Origin: Alphaproteobacteria bacterium
GTDB lineage: Bacteria; Pseudomonadota; Alphaproteobacteria; RF32; CAG-239
NCBI GenBank assembly: GCA_017452885.1
Contig: JAFTLF010000025.1
Span: 1 to 36,496 of the forward strand
Length of the DNA stretch: 36,496 nucleotides
Direction of reading: 5' to 3'
Below, in pieces: positions 8,941-17,194 of this stretch; position 1 is the first letter of the stretch, and every line of letters starts with the position of its first letter. Position numbers and translations under genes: made by a program. The notes under the pieces are model-generated. The model made no database searches. It was given only the letters and a program-made list of their open reading frames with translations, and was not told where the DNA came from.

Positions 8941-9608
8941 TATTTTTTAGTCGAAGTTAAAATCCAATTTGGTGAAGTAGAGTTAATTGCTCGTTCAAAT
9001 GTCCAAACATCAGTGATGTTTTGAATATAGTTTTCATCACCTTCAATAACTGTACCGTCTTTATCACGCAAGATATTGACTTGTTGCGAAACAAATTCAA
9101 CACTAATTCGTGCAATTTGTTTATCAGAAATTTCCGCTTTGGTTATTTCAGATTTATCAAAGCAAATAAAATCCGTTTCTGCGGAGATTCCGTCTTTCTG
9201 TCGTTGTTCAATTATATCTTGAAATTTTTTGTATAGCTTTGGACTCAAAAGCATTTCCAGCGTTTCTGTATCTCCGTTATTAAAAGCATCGGTAATAATT
9301 CGAAAAACGCGTTCTGCACTTTGTAGAAATTTGCTTTTGCCGAAATTAGGAATTTGGTTCAAAATTTTATCTGTTTCACTCAAAGGAGTATCATCAACCG
9401 GAGTTAATTCTTCAGGTTCTTCAACATCTTTAACCGATTTTTCATATTTTTCACTTTCTGTTTTCAAAATATTATAAAGCTTTTCAGCACTTTCTTTGCT
9501 AAGACGAATATGCTTTTCCTCCGCAGGACGAGTGCCGAGTAAGCTCCGCAAACGCTGAAAAATCAGTACCACAACAACCAACAGAACCAAAATATCAAGA
9601 TTTGTCAT
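8940..9608 (-). CDS. Tim44-like domain protein (TimA type)
   Basis: Membrane-anchored protein of 222 residues. An N-terminal helix (LDILVLLVVVVLIFQRLRSL) is followed by a charged linker and a C-terminal Tim44-like domain: DAFNNGDTETLEMLLSPKLY then KFQDIIEQRQKDG, ending in ITDVWTFERAINS..PNWIL. Alphaproteobacterial homologues are related to mitochondrial Tim44, and their role in the bacterium is poorly known. The arrangement (divergent from secB, first in an operon with mltA and smr) matches the usual alphaproteobacterial synteny. GGGGAAG upstream of 9608 serves as ribosome site. Confidence 0.88.
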   Translation of the reverse strand: MTNLDILVLLVVVVLIFQRLRSLLGTRPAEEKHIRLSKESAEKLYNILKTESEKYEKSVKDVEEPEELTPVDDTPLSETDKILNQIPNFGKSKFLQSAERVFRIITDAFNNGDTETLEMLLSPKLYKKFQDIIEQRQKDGISAETDFICFDKSEITKAEISDKQIARISVEFVSQQVNILRDKDGTVIEGDENYIQNITDVWTFERAINSTSPNWILTSTKK

Positions 9609-9680
9609 AATTTATTCTTCCCCTCTCATTTCTCCATAAATATAGCTTATTTATAACTTTTATCAACTGTTTATTATCGT

Positions 9681-9709
9681 TTGACCAAAACAAATTTTGA
9701 GTGTAAAAA
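9681..9709 (+). promoter_or_regulatory. Candidate sigma70 promoter of secB
   Basis: TTGACC at 9681-9686, a 17-nt spacer, then TAAAAA at 9704-9709 preceded by TG at 9702-9703 (extended -10 like). This would start the mRNA near 9716, about 40 nt before the secB ATG. Confidence 0.45.
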
Positions 9710-9756
9710 TATGGTCAGAAAAGATATTTAGCAGTATTGATTTCAAGGAGATTAAT

Positions 9757-10215
9757 ATGAACAAAGAAAATCAACTTCCTCAACCTCCGGTGATGGTTCA
9801 TCATCAATATATACGCGATTTGTCATTGGAGATTCCGCATGCTCCGGAAATTTTTAAAGATAGCCACGGCGAACCCAAAATCAACATTTCTGTCGATATT
9901 AACGCTAAGCATCTTGAAGCAAATTTGTTTAATGTAGAATTGTCCTTTCATATAGAAGGGGATGTTGAAAACAAAAAGCTTTTTATCCTTGAAATGATAT
10001 ACGGCGGCGTTGCGGCTCTGAATGTTCCGCAAGAACATGTCGAACCGGTGCTGATGATTGAAGTTCCGCACCTAATGTTCCCATACGCTCGCCAGTCTAT
10101 CAGCAATGTAATGGCTAGCGGCGGATTGCCCCCGTTGATGCTTAACCCGATAGATTTTGTCGGAATGTATCAGGCTCGCCATCCACAAGGAAATGACAAT
10201 ACCCCGAAACAATAG
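9757..10215 (+). CDS. secB: Protein-export chaperone SecB
   Basis: Cytoplasmic homotetrameric chaperone that keeps preproteins unfolded and hands them to SecA. Length is 152 residues. Typical motifs are present: an N-terminal VMVHHQYIRDLSLE-type strand, FEVELSFHIEG-like core, EMIYGGVAAL, and the signature MIEVPHLMFPYARQSISN followed by GGLPPLMLNPIDF. The ATG at 9757 is chosen because AAGGAG (9745-9750) lies 6 nt upstream. A longer frame back to 9697 lacks any such site and begins inside the promoter. Divergent from the Tim44-like operon. Confidence 0.96.
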   Translation: MNKENQLPQPPVMVHHQYIRDLSLEIPHAPEIFKDSHGEPKINISVDINAKHLEANLFNVELSFHIEGDVENKKLFILEMIYGGVAALNVPQEHVEPVLMIEVPHLMFPYARQSISNVMASGGLPPLMLNPIDFVGMYQARHPQGNDNTPKQ

Positions 10216-10224
10216 TTGATTTTT

Positions 10225-10830
10225 TTATTTTATCATCGGATATTTGTCATCTTCTCGACCATTAGGCAATTCGTAATGCCACCATTCATGTGGCAAAGCT
10301 TTTAAGCCAATACTTTCCATTAAGCTTTTGAGTTCGCGCCGATTGTGTAGAGCCTCCTTTGAGGCATCTTCATAATCGTGCCGAGCTTTCTTCAGATATT
10401 CAAAAAAAGCTTCACTTTTCCCTTGCTGTACTTCAGTTGCATAATCAGGATCATAAGCATCAACTAAGGTAGGGTAGGTCAACTCATTTCCGTTTTCATC
10501 AGTTAAGCATACATCAACAGCGGTTGCTCGACAATGTGGAGATGTTGCCGGATTGATTGCAAAAAATCCCGGTTGAGGAATTACTTCTCGCAATTTTTCA
10601 TGAGCCAAAGGTGGGCGATAGGCATCAAATATTTTTAGCTTTCTTTTGTGTTCTTCCAACCACGGAATAAGCTGTTCTAACTTGTTCCACAGATCTTTAT
10701 GTACCAACGCCTTGTTTCCAAACCCGATTTCTTTATAAACAGGTTTTCCGGTCATATTCTGTTTGGTGTCTGCATACATAAGCTCAATGATAAAATTGTG
10801 GTTATTTATTTCTACAAGTTTTTCAGTCAT
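10225..10830 (-). CDS. D-alanyl-D-alanine dipeptidase, VanX/DdpX-like (M15D)
   Basis: Zinc metallopeptidase of 201 residues expected to split D-Ala-D-Ala dipeptide. The active-site elements are all visible: DAYRPP with the transition-state Arg, SPHCRATAVD with zinc ligands His and Asp, and HEWWHYE with the catalytic Glu and third ligand His. No signal peptide is seen, so it probably acts in the cytoplasm, like VanX. The MTEK start at 10830 overlaps the preceding stop by 8 nt; longer starts run deep inside the upstream gene. It is the last gene of the Bat operon. Nothing here (no vanHA-like genes) indicates glycopeptide resistance, so recycling or use of D-Ala-D-Ala as a nutrient is more likely. 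Confidence 0.85.
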   Translation of the reverse strand: MTEKLVEINNHNFIIELMYADTKQNMTGKPVYKEIGFGNKALVHKDLWNKLEQLIPWLEEHKRKLKIFDAYRPPLAHEKLREVIPQPGFFAINPATSPHCRATAVDVCLTDENGNELTYPTLVDAYDPDYATEVQQGKSEAFFEYLKKARHDYEDASKEALHNRRELKSLMESIGLKALPHEWWHYELPNGREDDKYPMIK

Positions 10831-11698
10831 TTTTACAGCTTTCAATAAATGATTTGAAAATATTTTTTGATGATACATCTCCTTGTTTGCACAAGCGTTC
10901 AGGGTGCCATTGTACACCAAGAATAAATTTATGCCACCCTCCAATAGGCTCAATTGCTTCAACAATTCCATCTTCTGCACGAGCAACAATACGGTTATTA
11001 CCTGCTTTTTCAGCAATAACAGCTTCATTGTGAGATGAGTTGGTCATGATTTCTGTTTTGTTAGTAATATTTGATAATAAAGAATCATCGTCAATCAAAA
11101 CTTTATGTACAATCAATTCCCCATTTTGTTTATGTGATTTTTCCGGTGGCAAGTTGATATTAATTCCTTTTTGCATTTTGGCTCCAAAATATCCGGCTAT
11201 CATTTGCATTCCCCCACAAATACCAAGTAGCGGTAATTTATGTGCTTTTGCATAGTCAAGCATTGTCAAATACGCCAATCCTCGTTTATCAACATCTTCT
11301 GCAACATCTGTATCGTACCATGCTGCCGGAGAATTGAAAACTCCGCCAATCAAAAAAATTCCATCCGGTTGTATCATATCTAATTGTTCAGCTATTTTGT
11401 CATAGACAATAAAATAAGGTGTTCCGCCGGCATCAATAATCGATTTTACATAATCTGGATGCAGAGAATAATCCTTTTCAATTCGGTCAGGATGTTTTTC
11501 CTGTCCCCATATCATGGCTATTTTAGGGGCATTTTCAAATGCGCCATCTAACATCATTAGCGGAATTTTTCCGGTCGCAAAGACTGCGTTTACTTCATCA
11601 GCAGTTAAATAATAGCTTTCAAAATCGTCATTGTTATATACAATTTGACGAGGTTTCAATGTTTCACTTATAGAGTTTTGGTAACAATTCTTCGACAT
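10823..11698 (-). CDS. Class-I glutamine amidotransferase-like peptidase C26 (gamma-glutamyl hydrolase family)
   Basis: Protein of 291 residues with the C26/PuuD-type fold. The nucleophile Cys lies in LLGICGGMQMIAG and the catalytic His in GVQWHPER. The N-terminal part (KIAMIWGQEKHPDR... YVKSIIDAGGTPYFI) matches the usual start of this family. Members hydrolyse gamma-glutamyl bonds, for example gamma-Glu-GABA or folate polyglutamate. AGGA about 7 nt before the ATG at 11698 fixes the start inside the 3' end of batD (35-nt overlap). The downstream D-Ala-D-Ala dipeptidase overlaps by 8 nt, so the two enzymes are coupled. A substrate from the cell-wall peptide is an attractive but unproven idea. 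Confidence 0.85.
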   Translation of the reverse strand: MSKNCYQNSISETLKPRQIVYNNDDFESYYLTADEVNAVFATGKIPLMMLDGAFENAPKIAMIWGQEKHPDRIEKDYSLHPDYVKSIIDAGGTPYFIVYDKIAEQLDMIQPDGIFLIGGVFNSPAAWYDTDVAEDVDKRGLAYLTMLDYAKAHKLPLLGICGGMQMIAGYFGAKMQKGININLPPEKSHKQNGELIVHKVLIDDDSLLSNITNKTEIMTNSSHNEAVIAEKAGNNRIVARAEDGIVEAIEPIGGWHKFILGVQWHPERLCKQGDVSSKNIFKSFIESCKND

Positions 11699-13397
11699 TT
11701 TTTTTCCTGATTTTTGCACGGTTAACTTTTTCAAAAACTTTAAGAAATTGCTCGGTATTCCAATCGGCATCTTTATTAGCATACAGCGCTTCATTAAGTT
11801 TTTCTAATTCACAACTTAAAGCTTGAGAGGCAACTATATCTTCAACATCATTAAGGCTGAAAATTTTTGCTTCCGGATAACGATTTTTCGCCCACAACAA
11901 AATGGCATCGCGTAATTTGCGCAAGTCTTTATTTTTCGCCGCAGAGCGTATTTCATGCAATGGATTTATTTTGTTATTTTGAGCAAAATTTTTATTCGTT
12001 CCTAAAACTTTCATTATTATATAACTGAGCAAAATTCCTAAAATAAACGCAGTAGCAACCAATAAATAAATTTTATTTTGCGGCAAAGATTCAACGACTT
12101 CAGTTTGTTCCACTGTTTCCTCTTGTTGGGGGGCAACAACTTCTGGAATAATCTTTTGAGCCGTCGTAGAGCCGTTGACAAAGATTTTCTGCTCGGGAAT
12201 GCGTGCAGTTTCCATTTTGTTAGTTTTAATATTAAACCATGGCACAATGATAGCCGGTAAGGTTATTTCACCACTTTTTTCAGGAATATATACATTAGCT
12301 GTTTTTTGAGTTGAAATTACTTTTCCGTCTTGTACTTTCATCATAGTTTCAGGTTTTTCCGGATATTGTTTAATGCCGCCAGCTTGAGTAAATTTTATTT
12401 CCGGCAACTGAGCATCTATAACTCCGGCTGCCTGCAAATAAATTGTCCTTGTAACCGCTTCACCAATCTTAAAATTAGGTTTGCTTGGTTCAAATTCAGC
12501 GTATAGCTTTACATCTTGTGCCGGTAGCCACCAGCCGTTATTTGAGGCAATTGCCGGTTTAACTTCAATTTCAAACGGTTTCGTGCTAAGAAATATCGGA
12601 TTCTTCGTGGCAAAAACATCTGCCATTCCAAAGCCGGCAAGAAAAACATCATCATCAAAGAAGCGTCCGAAAGGATCATGACGGGTGTCTTTGGTTAAGT
12701 AAAAACCGCGAAATTTTGCCGCCGGAACAGTCATTTTTCCACTCTTTTGCGGAAACATCGCATATTTAAATACCAATTCTCGAATTGTTTGCCCGTTAAT
12801 AACTTGCGAATTAACAATCGGTGCACCAAGACTTTTTATAATCCAGTCATTATTATCGCTCATCTCAAAATAAGGTTCTTCTCCTTGCAATCCACCTCTA
12901 TCTATTAACTTAAGCGTGTAAATAATTTGTTCTTGTACATAAGGAGTTTTGTTGTCAATTTGCCCTCTCATTGAAAATTTATTAATTTGTGTAGCTTTGC
13001 CGTTTTTCTCATCTGGAATATTAAGTTCACTGCCAGCTTTACTGACTTCAATAGTAATTGGTTGCGACTCAAAATTATCAAGTTTTATTGCCGGCAAAAG
13101 CAAATTGCCGGCTTTATTCGGCATAAGCACCAAATTCCATTGCTGTGACATGTCTGCCTTGCCGTTGACAATATTGGTGCGGTAAGAATGAGATATGGAA
13201 TATGTATGAAAATCTTTATCCAAAACACTCAAATCAGGAGTGTTATCTGTTTGAGCATTTTTCAATTCCAGAGTAAGCAAAAAAGTTTCTCCCTCCGGAA
13301 TTTTGTTGCGATTGACTGTTGCGTCAAAAGTTTGTGACCAAACTTGATTACTCCACAAAAAAACAAGTCCGGCTACTGTCAGAACCAATTTTTTCAT
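11664..13397 (-). CDS. batD: BatD-like protein
   Basis: Exported membrane-anchored protein of 577 residues. It has an N-terminal signal peptide (MKKLVLTVAGLVFLW, then cleavage near VWSQT), several beta-rich modules starting FDATVNRNKIPEGETFLLTL, a transmembrane helix near 445-465 (IYLLVATAFILGILLSYIIM) and a cytoplasmic helical tail. This is the BatD layout. Bat proteins were named for Bacteroides aerotolerance and recur with MoxR ATPases and VWA proteins. The start overlaps the batB/C stop by 4 nt (ATGA), indicating coupling. A second gene starts inside its last 35 nt. Confidence 0.85.
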   Translation of the reverse strand: MKKLVLTVAGLVFLWSNQVWSQTFDATVNRNKIPEGETFLLTLELKNAQTDNTPDLSVLDKDFHTYSISHSYRTNIVNGKADMSQQWNLVLMPNKAGNLLLPAIKLDNFESQPITIEVSKAGSELNIPDEKNGKATQINKFSMRGQIDNKTPYVQEQIIYTLKLIDRGGLQGEEPYFEMSDNNDWIIKSLGAPIVNSQVINGQTIRELVFKYAMFPQKSGKMTVPAAKFRGFYLTKDTRHDPFGRFFDDDVFLAGFGMADVFATKNPIFLSTKPFEIEVKPAIASNNGWWLPAQDVKLYAEFEPSKPNFKIGEAVTRTIYLQAAGVIDAQLPEIKFTQAGGIKQYPEKPETMMKVQDGKVISTQKTANVYIPEKSGEITLPAIIVPWFNIKTNKMETARIPEQKIFVNGSTTAQKIIPEVVAPQQEETVEQTEVVESLPQNKIYLLVATAFILGILLSYIIMKVLGTNKNFAQNNKINPLHEIRSAAKNKDLRKLRDAILLWAKNRYPEAKIFSLNDVEDIVASQALSCELEKLNEALYANKDADWNTEQFLKVFEKVNRAKIRKKNVEELLPKLYK

Positions 13398-15130
13398 TGT
13401 TTTTTCTCCTGATTTTCATCATATCTGTTGCGACGATATTCTTGCGCAATAAATGCGCGTAACAATCCCCCCGGATCTTCGGGAATTTCTCGCAATTGCT
13501 GGGCGCGAGCCTGAATCTTTTCATCATACTCTTCATCTTCTTGTCCTTGCTGTTGAACAGCGCCGCCTCTTTGTTCGGATTGTTGTTCTTGTTCAGAAGC
13601 TTTATCTAATTCTTGCGGCGATTGTTGATTGGCCTCAGAAGATTGCTTATCCTGATTATCTTGTTCTTGTTGCTCGGTGATATTGCTGTCAGATTTGCCT
13701 TTTCTGTTATTGTTGTCATTTTTTTGTTGTTGCTGTTCATCGTTTTGTTGTTCGCTGGACGTTTGGCTTTTCTGATCCTGATTTTTTTGATCTTCTTGTC
13801 CCTGATTTTGTGGTTGATTTTTTTGTTGCTCTTGTTTTTGTTTCTGTTGTTGCTGTTCTTGTTGTTTTTTGAGGTAGTCAAGATTGAATTTTGCATCTTC
13901 ATGTTGCGGATTCATCTTAAGTACTTCCTCATATTTAGCAATTGCTTCTTTTATTTTTCCGCCTTTAGCCAAAGCATTTCCCTGATTATATAATGCTGTT
14001 TGATCAGAGCTCTTGGTAAATTCGGCATAAGCTTTGTCATAATCTCCCATACGGTAATAACTGGAACCTTTCCATTGAGCTTCTTCAAATGTTTTAGCTG
14101 CTGTAACATAATCTTGCTTATTAAAAGCTTTAAGCGCATCCTGATTTGCATTAAAAAAGAAGCTCGCATGTGCTGATGTTCCAAACATTCCGACCCAAAC
14201 AATCACTAAAATTCCTCGTCGGAAAAAATACAAACAACAGAGCAAAGGAATAATCAGCAAGTACCAACCATAATCTAACCAAACCGATTGCCAATTGCGT
14301 CCTTCCGTCAGTTCGTTTTGTTGAGCAATTATTTTTTGAGCCAAAGGCATAATATCGCTGTCATTGTATTGTAAAACAGAATATGTACCGCCGCCTGCCT
14401 GTGCTATCATGGCAAGTTTTTCTGATTCTTTTGCAGATGTACTTATGACATTTAATTTATAACCGAGATTATTTGCTTTTTTAGCCGCATCCATTGCTTG
14501 TTCAAAGTTTTGTCCAACATCCGGAGCCAAAACAATAATTTCTCCATTTTGATATTGCGCACCACGAAAACGTTCAACAGCCAAACCGATTGCACGATCA
14601 AGTCTGTCACCATTAAGCGGCATTATATTGTAATCTATTACCGACAATAAATTTGTTAAAACTTTCATGTCATCAGTTAGCGGAGAGATAACAAACGGCT
14701 CACCGGAATAAACCTCTAATCCGACTTGTGTTCCGCCAAGCATTTGCAACAAGTCTTTAATCTTATATTTAGCCCGCTCCAAACGGCTTGGTGTTAAGTC
14801 ATTAATCTTCATGTCGCTTGACATATTGAGCAAAATCATAGTGGGATTTTTTGTTTCTAATGTTGGTAATTCCACTTTTTGCCAACTTGGTCCTGTTGCG
14901 GCAATAATCGCCGTAATAAATCCGATAAAAGCAATCAAGCTTAAAAAACGTCGTTGAGAAGAGGATCCGCGTATTAGTAAAAAATTTAATAATCTGGCAT
15001 CAACAATTTTTTGCCACGAAGACTGTAACACTTGTCCTCTAAAGCTACGAACAAATCCGATTAGCGGCAAAAAAAGAAGTAATAACCACCAAGGGCGCAA
15101 AAAATGAAAATTTGTTATAAATTCTTCCAT
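13394..15130 (-). CDS. batB: Fused BatB-BatC: VWA domain plus TPR and Gln-rich tail
   Basis: Membrane protein of 578 residues. Two N-terminal helices (about 14-29 and 62-80) and a VWA domain (about 96-270) are followed by a third membrane region near 290-320, TPR repeats (about 335-420: AAKTFEEAQWKGSSYYRMGD, YDKAYAEFTK, IKEAIAKYEEVLKMNPQHEDA) and a long Gln/Asn/Lys-rich disordered tail. The MIDAS site is degenerate: NMSSD at 102-106 replaces DxSxS, so metal binding may be lost. The BatA neighbour keeps an intact site. The start shares one base with the BatA stop (TAATG). Its role is presumably in a periplasmic Bat complex. Confidence 0.85.
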   Translation of the reverse strand: MEEFITNFHFLRPWWLLLLFLPLIGFVRSFRGQVLQSSWQKIVDARLLNFLLIRGSSSQRRFLSLIAFIGFITAIIAATGPSWQKVELPTLETKNPTMILLNMSSDMKINDLTPSRLERAKYKIKDLLQMLGGTQVGLEVYSGEPFVISPLTDDMKVLTNLLSVIDYNIMPLNGDRLDRAIGLAVERFRGAQYQNGEIIVLAPDVGQNFEQAMDAAKKANNLGYKLNVISTSAKESEKLAMIAQAGGGTYSVLQYNDSDIMPLAQKIIAQQNELTEGRNWQSVWLDYGWYLLIIPLLCCLYFFRRGILVIVWVGMFGTSAHASFFFNANQDALKAFNKQDYVTAAKTFEEAQWKGSSYYRMGDYDKAYAEFTKSSDQTALYNQGNALAKGGKIKEAIAKYEEVLKMNPQHEDAKFNLDYLKKQQEQQQQKQKQEQQKNQPQNQGQEDQKNQDQKSQTSSEQQNDEQQQQKNDNNNRKGKSDSNITEQQEQDNQDKQSSEANQQSPQELDKASEQEQQSEQRGGAVQQQGQEDEEYDEKIQARAQQLREIPEDPGGLLRAFIAQEYRRNRYDENQEKKQ

Positions 15131-16125
15131 TATTCAGCCCTCCGTAAAGCAAAAGCAAGCGCTAATCCCGATAAAATGGCTGCTAACAAAGGAATATAAT
15201 ACAATTCCTTGGTTTCGCGTAAAAAACGGTCTTGATTTTGCGAAGCCTCCAATTGATTAATAATATTATAAACTTGTTGTAAATCCTGAGTATTTCCTGC
15301 TCTGAAATACTGTCCTTTGGTTGCTTGCGCAATAGCATTTAAGCCTTTTTCATCAATTCCGTGAGCATAACCCAACATGGCATTAAAAAACAAATTCTGA
15401 GAACCTACACCGATTGTATAAGTCTTAATCCCTTCATCTGCCGCCAATTTGACAGCTTGAGGCAAAGAAATGCTGCCATCGTTATTTTCGCCGTCGGTTA
15501 ACAAAATGATGATTTTATTTTTGATGTTTTTATTGTTATTCAGATTTTTAAGAGCCAATCCTAGCGCATCCCCGATACTGGTTGAGTCTCCGGCCATTCC
15601 TGCTTGCATTGACCATAATATTTCTTCAACTGCATTCTTGTCATAAGTAAGAGGTGCCTGTAAGTATGCTCTGGTACCAAATAAAATAAGCCCGATACGA
15701 TCATTGGCACGTTTTTTTATAAAATCAGAAGCGGTTTTTTTGACAGCAGTTAAGCGGTCGATTCGTTGGTTGCCAAGAGCAAAGTCGCGTCCCAGCATGG
15801 ATGTTGATATATCCAACACAAGCATAATATCGCGACTTTCATTGTTTGCGCGCACGGGTTCTCCAAGCCATTGCGGGCGAGCCAGCGCAAAAACCAATAA
15901 AAACCAAACCAGATATAACATCCAAAAGAAACGAGAGTAACCGCTACTGTTTTCAGAGCTTATGTTCCACAAAGAACCGGATTTAATTGATATTTTTTCC
16001 AAATCATTGATAAAAGGTATCTTAAGTGCATCTCCATGCAAACCTTTAAGCGCCGGCAATAAATGTCGAACAATAAAAGGCAACGGCAAAAGTAAAAACA
16101 TCAGCGGATAAGCAAATTGGCTCAT
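15130..16125 (-). CDS. batA: BatA-like VWA domain membrane protein
   Basis: Protein of 331 residues with membrane segments at about 8-26, 66-83 and the C-terminus (YIPLLAAILSGLALAFAL), and a periplasmic VWA domain between about 98 and 290. The MIDAS motif is intact: LVLDISTSM with Asp105, Ser107 and Ser109, and later LLTDGENNDG. The N-terminus starts with the aerotolerance-regulator type hairpin. The ATG at 16125 overlaps the DUF4381 stop (ATGA) and has AGGAGA 7 nt upstream. A longer frame to 16152 has no such site. Confidence 0.9.
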   Translation of the reverse strand: MSQFAYPLMFLLLPLPFIVRHLLPALKGLHGDALKIPFINDLEKISIKSGSLWNISSENSSGYSRFFWMLYLVWFLLVFALARPQWLGEPVRANNESRDIMLVLDISTSMLGRDFALGNQRIDRLTAVKKTASDFIKKRANDRIGLILFGTRAYLQAPLTYDKNAVEEILWSMQAGMAGDSTSIGDALGLALKNLNNNKNIKNKIIILLTDGENNDGSISLPQAVKLAADEGIKTYTIGVGSQNLFFNAMLGYAHGIDEKGLNAIAQATKGQYFRAGNTQDLQQVYNIINQLEASQNQDRFLRETKELYYIPLLAAILSGLALAFALRRAE

Positions 16126-16574
16126 AAATTTTCTCCTATCCATTGCTGACAAAATTGCCGCAGACGAATAACATCAGCAGAAGAAAAAGGTGCATCTTTT
16201 TCGGCAATATAGGGTGCATTTATCAAAAGTTCTGCCGTTCTTTTATCGAGTTTATTTTTGCTTTTACTATTGAGAAACTCAATCCATTCTTGCCCAAACA
16301 AAATTGCCGCGGACGGATATTTGAAAACGCATATACGACGCAAAATTAAAGACATCTGTACTGCGGCATCCAATGTATTATTACAATATATGCCTTTTAA
16401 CAGATGCAAAGCATAAAGCTTTTTAGATTTTTTGCGCAAATAAGAAAACATCCATATTGCCGACAAAACACTAAGTACGATGGCAACAAGAACCCACCAA
16501 CCATAAGCCGGAGGCCAAGCAGATACGCCTTCGGGCAAATGAATGTCCCGCAATTCGGGCAGGGTGTCGTTCAT
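16122..16574 (-). CDS. DUF4381 family membrane protein, first gene of the Bat operon
   Basis: Protein of 150 residues. It begins with the DUF4381 hallmark LRDIHLPEGVSAWPPAYGWW, followed by a single transmembrane helix (VLVAIVLSVLSAIWMFSYL) and a cytoplasmic helical domain. DUF4381 proteins regularly precede batA in MoxR/Bat operons; their biochemical function is unknown. AAGGAGA lies 8 nt before the ATG at 16574, and a candidate promoter starts the mRNA at about 16599. That argues against the longer frame to 16634. No MoxR ATPase or DUF58 gene is found upstream in this window. Confidence 0.87.
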   Translation of the reverse strand: MNDTLPELRDIHLPEGVSAWPPAYGWWVLVAIVLSVLSAIWMFSYLRKKSKKLYALHLLKGIYCNNTLDAAVQMSLILRRICVFKYPSAAILFGQEWIEFLNSKSKNKLDKRTAELLINAPYIAEKDAPFSSADVIRLRQFCQQWIGENL

Positions 16575-16605
16575 AGCTGTTTTCTCCTTAATTACAATAT
16601 CTTCA

Positions 16606-16634
16606 AATTTAAGGTTTTCTAATGCAAATATCAA
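16606..16634 (-). promoter_or_regulatory. Candidate sigma70 promoter of the Bat operon
   Basis: On the minus strand TTGATA (16634-16629) is separated by 17 nt from TAAATT (16611-16606). Transcription would begin near 16599, 25 nt before the DUF4381 start. Confidence 0.4.
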
Positions 16635-16709
16635 GCTCTGTTTATGCTTTTAAAGAGTTTTTCACGATACTTAGAAGGAGAATTCCATATGTTGATTGGA
16701 TAATTAGCG

Positions 16710-16744
16710 AAAAAAAGCCCGAAATCACAAAGGGATTTCAGGCT
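16710..16744 (-). terminator. Intrinsic terminator of the 94-residue gene
   Basis: Read on the minus strand, an 11-bp stem (16744-16734 with 16726-16716, one G-U pair) encloses a 7-nt loop and is followed directly by a run of U residues (16716-16710). It lies 11 nt beyond the stop codon of the gene at 16755 and separates it from the Bat operon. Confidence 0.8.
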
Positions 16745-16754
16745 AAAAAGTTTT

Positions 16755-17039
16755 TTACTTTTTGGGAGTAATTTTTGTTCTGCTTAGCGGGTGAAGAGAT
16801 GGATAAAACTGCTCATTGTTTATTAACATTCGTGTTCTGCCGTCAACCTCTTGAATGATTGTTATCTTTGATCCTTTTTTGGGACGTTTCACTCCATAGA
16901 ACCATGTCTTGGGCAGTTCCATGATCGTTTCACATTTTTTATTCCCAAAATACAAAGTATACAACTCATTAGATACTAAACATTTTCTCACATAAGCTGA
17001 GCGAATAAGCGCCGCTGATTTTTTGTTTCCTCCTGCCAT
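16755..17039 (-). CDS. Hypothetical small basic protein
   Basis: Unrecognised protein of 94 residues, rich in Lys and Arg, with no signal peptide or membrane helix. The middle (YTLYFGNKKCETIMELPKTW then FYGVKRPKKGSKITIIQEVD) suggests a small beta-rich fold. It forms a single-gene transcription unit with a candidate promoter at 17109-17082 and a good terminator. The ribosome site is weak. The clean boundaries and even codon use make a real gene likely. Confidence 0.6.
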   Translation of the reverse strand: MAGGNKKSAALIRSAYVRKCLVSNELYTLYFGNKKCETIMELPKTWFYGVKRPKKGSKITIIQEVDGRTRMLINNEQFYPSLHPLSRTKITPKK

Positions 17040-17081
17040 GATAATTTATCGTTTATATGTAATTTATATTATGTCTATGAT

Positions 17082-17109
17082 ATGATACCTAATTTGGACA
17101 AAAAATCAA
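17082..17109 (-). promoter_or_regulatory. Candidate promoter of the 94-residue gene
   Basis: On the minus strand TTGATT (17109-17104), a 16-nt spacer, then TATCAT (17087-17082). The -35 and spacer block TTGATTTTTTGTCCAAATT is almost repeated upstream of the zeta-like gene at 19641-19659. Confidence 0.4.
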
Positions 17110-17115
17110 GTTTTT

Positions 17116-17181
17116 TTGCAAAAAAAACACCCCACATATAAATTAATCTGTTTATTGACGTTAATTTTAGTGCGAGGTGTG
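17116..17181 (-). terminator. Intrinsic terminator of tyrS
   Basis: On the minus strand, just after the tyrS stop, ACACC/GGTGT arms (17127-17131 with 17176-17180), an inner CAC/GTG pair (17133-17135 with 17170-17172) and an AU-rich TTAAT-type inner stem form one long imperfect hairpin. Eight or so U residues follow (plus-strand A run ending at 17127). Confidence 0.6.
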
Positions 17182-17194
17182 TTTTTATAAATGC

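Noticed and set aside
10225..10830. Vancomycin-resistance locus because of the VanX-like dipeptidase.
   Set aside because: No vanH, ligase or vanRS-like genes are near, the host appears Gram-negative, and the gene is part of a Bat operon. A metabolic role is more likely.
13613..13993. A plus-strand ORF of 126 residues, almost all Leu, Ile and Phe, looking like a membrane protein.
   Set aside because: It is the antisense of the Gln/Asn/Lys-rich tail of the BatB/BatC gene; CAA/AAA codons read backwards give Leu/Phe. It has no ribosome site or separate context.
16675..16703. A perfect ribosome site (GAAGGAG) 8 nt before an ATG on the plus strand.
   Set aside because: The frame stops after four codons (MLIG) and no plus-strand gene follows. 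It is perhaps a chance match or a remnant.
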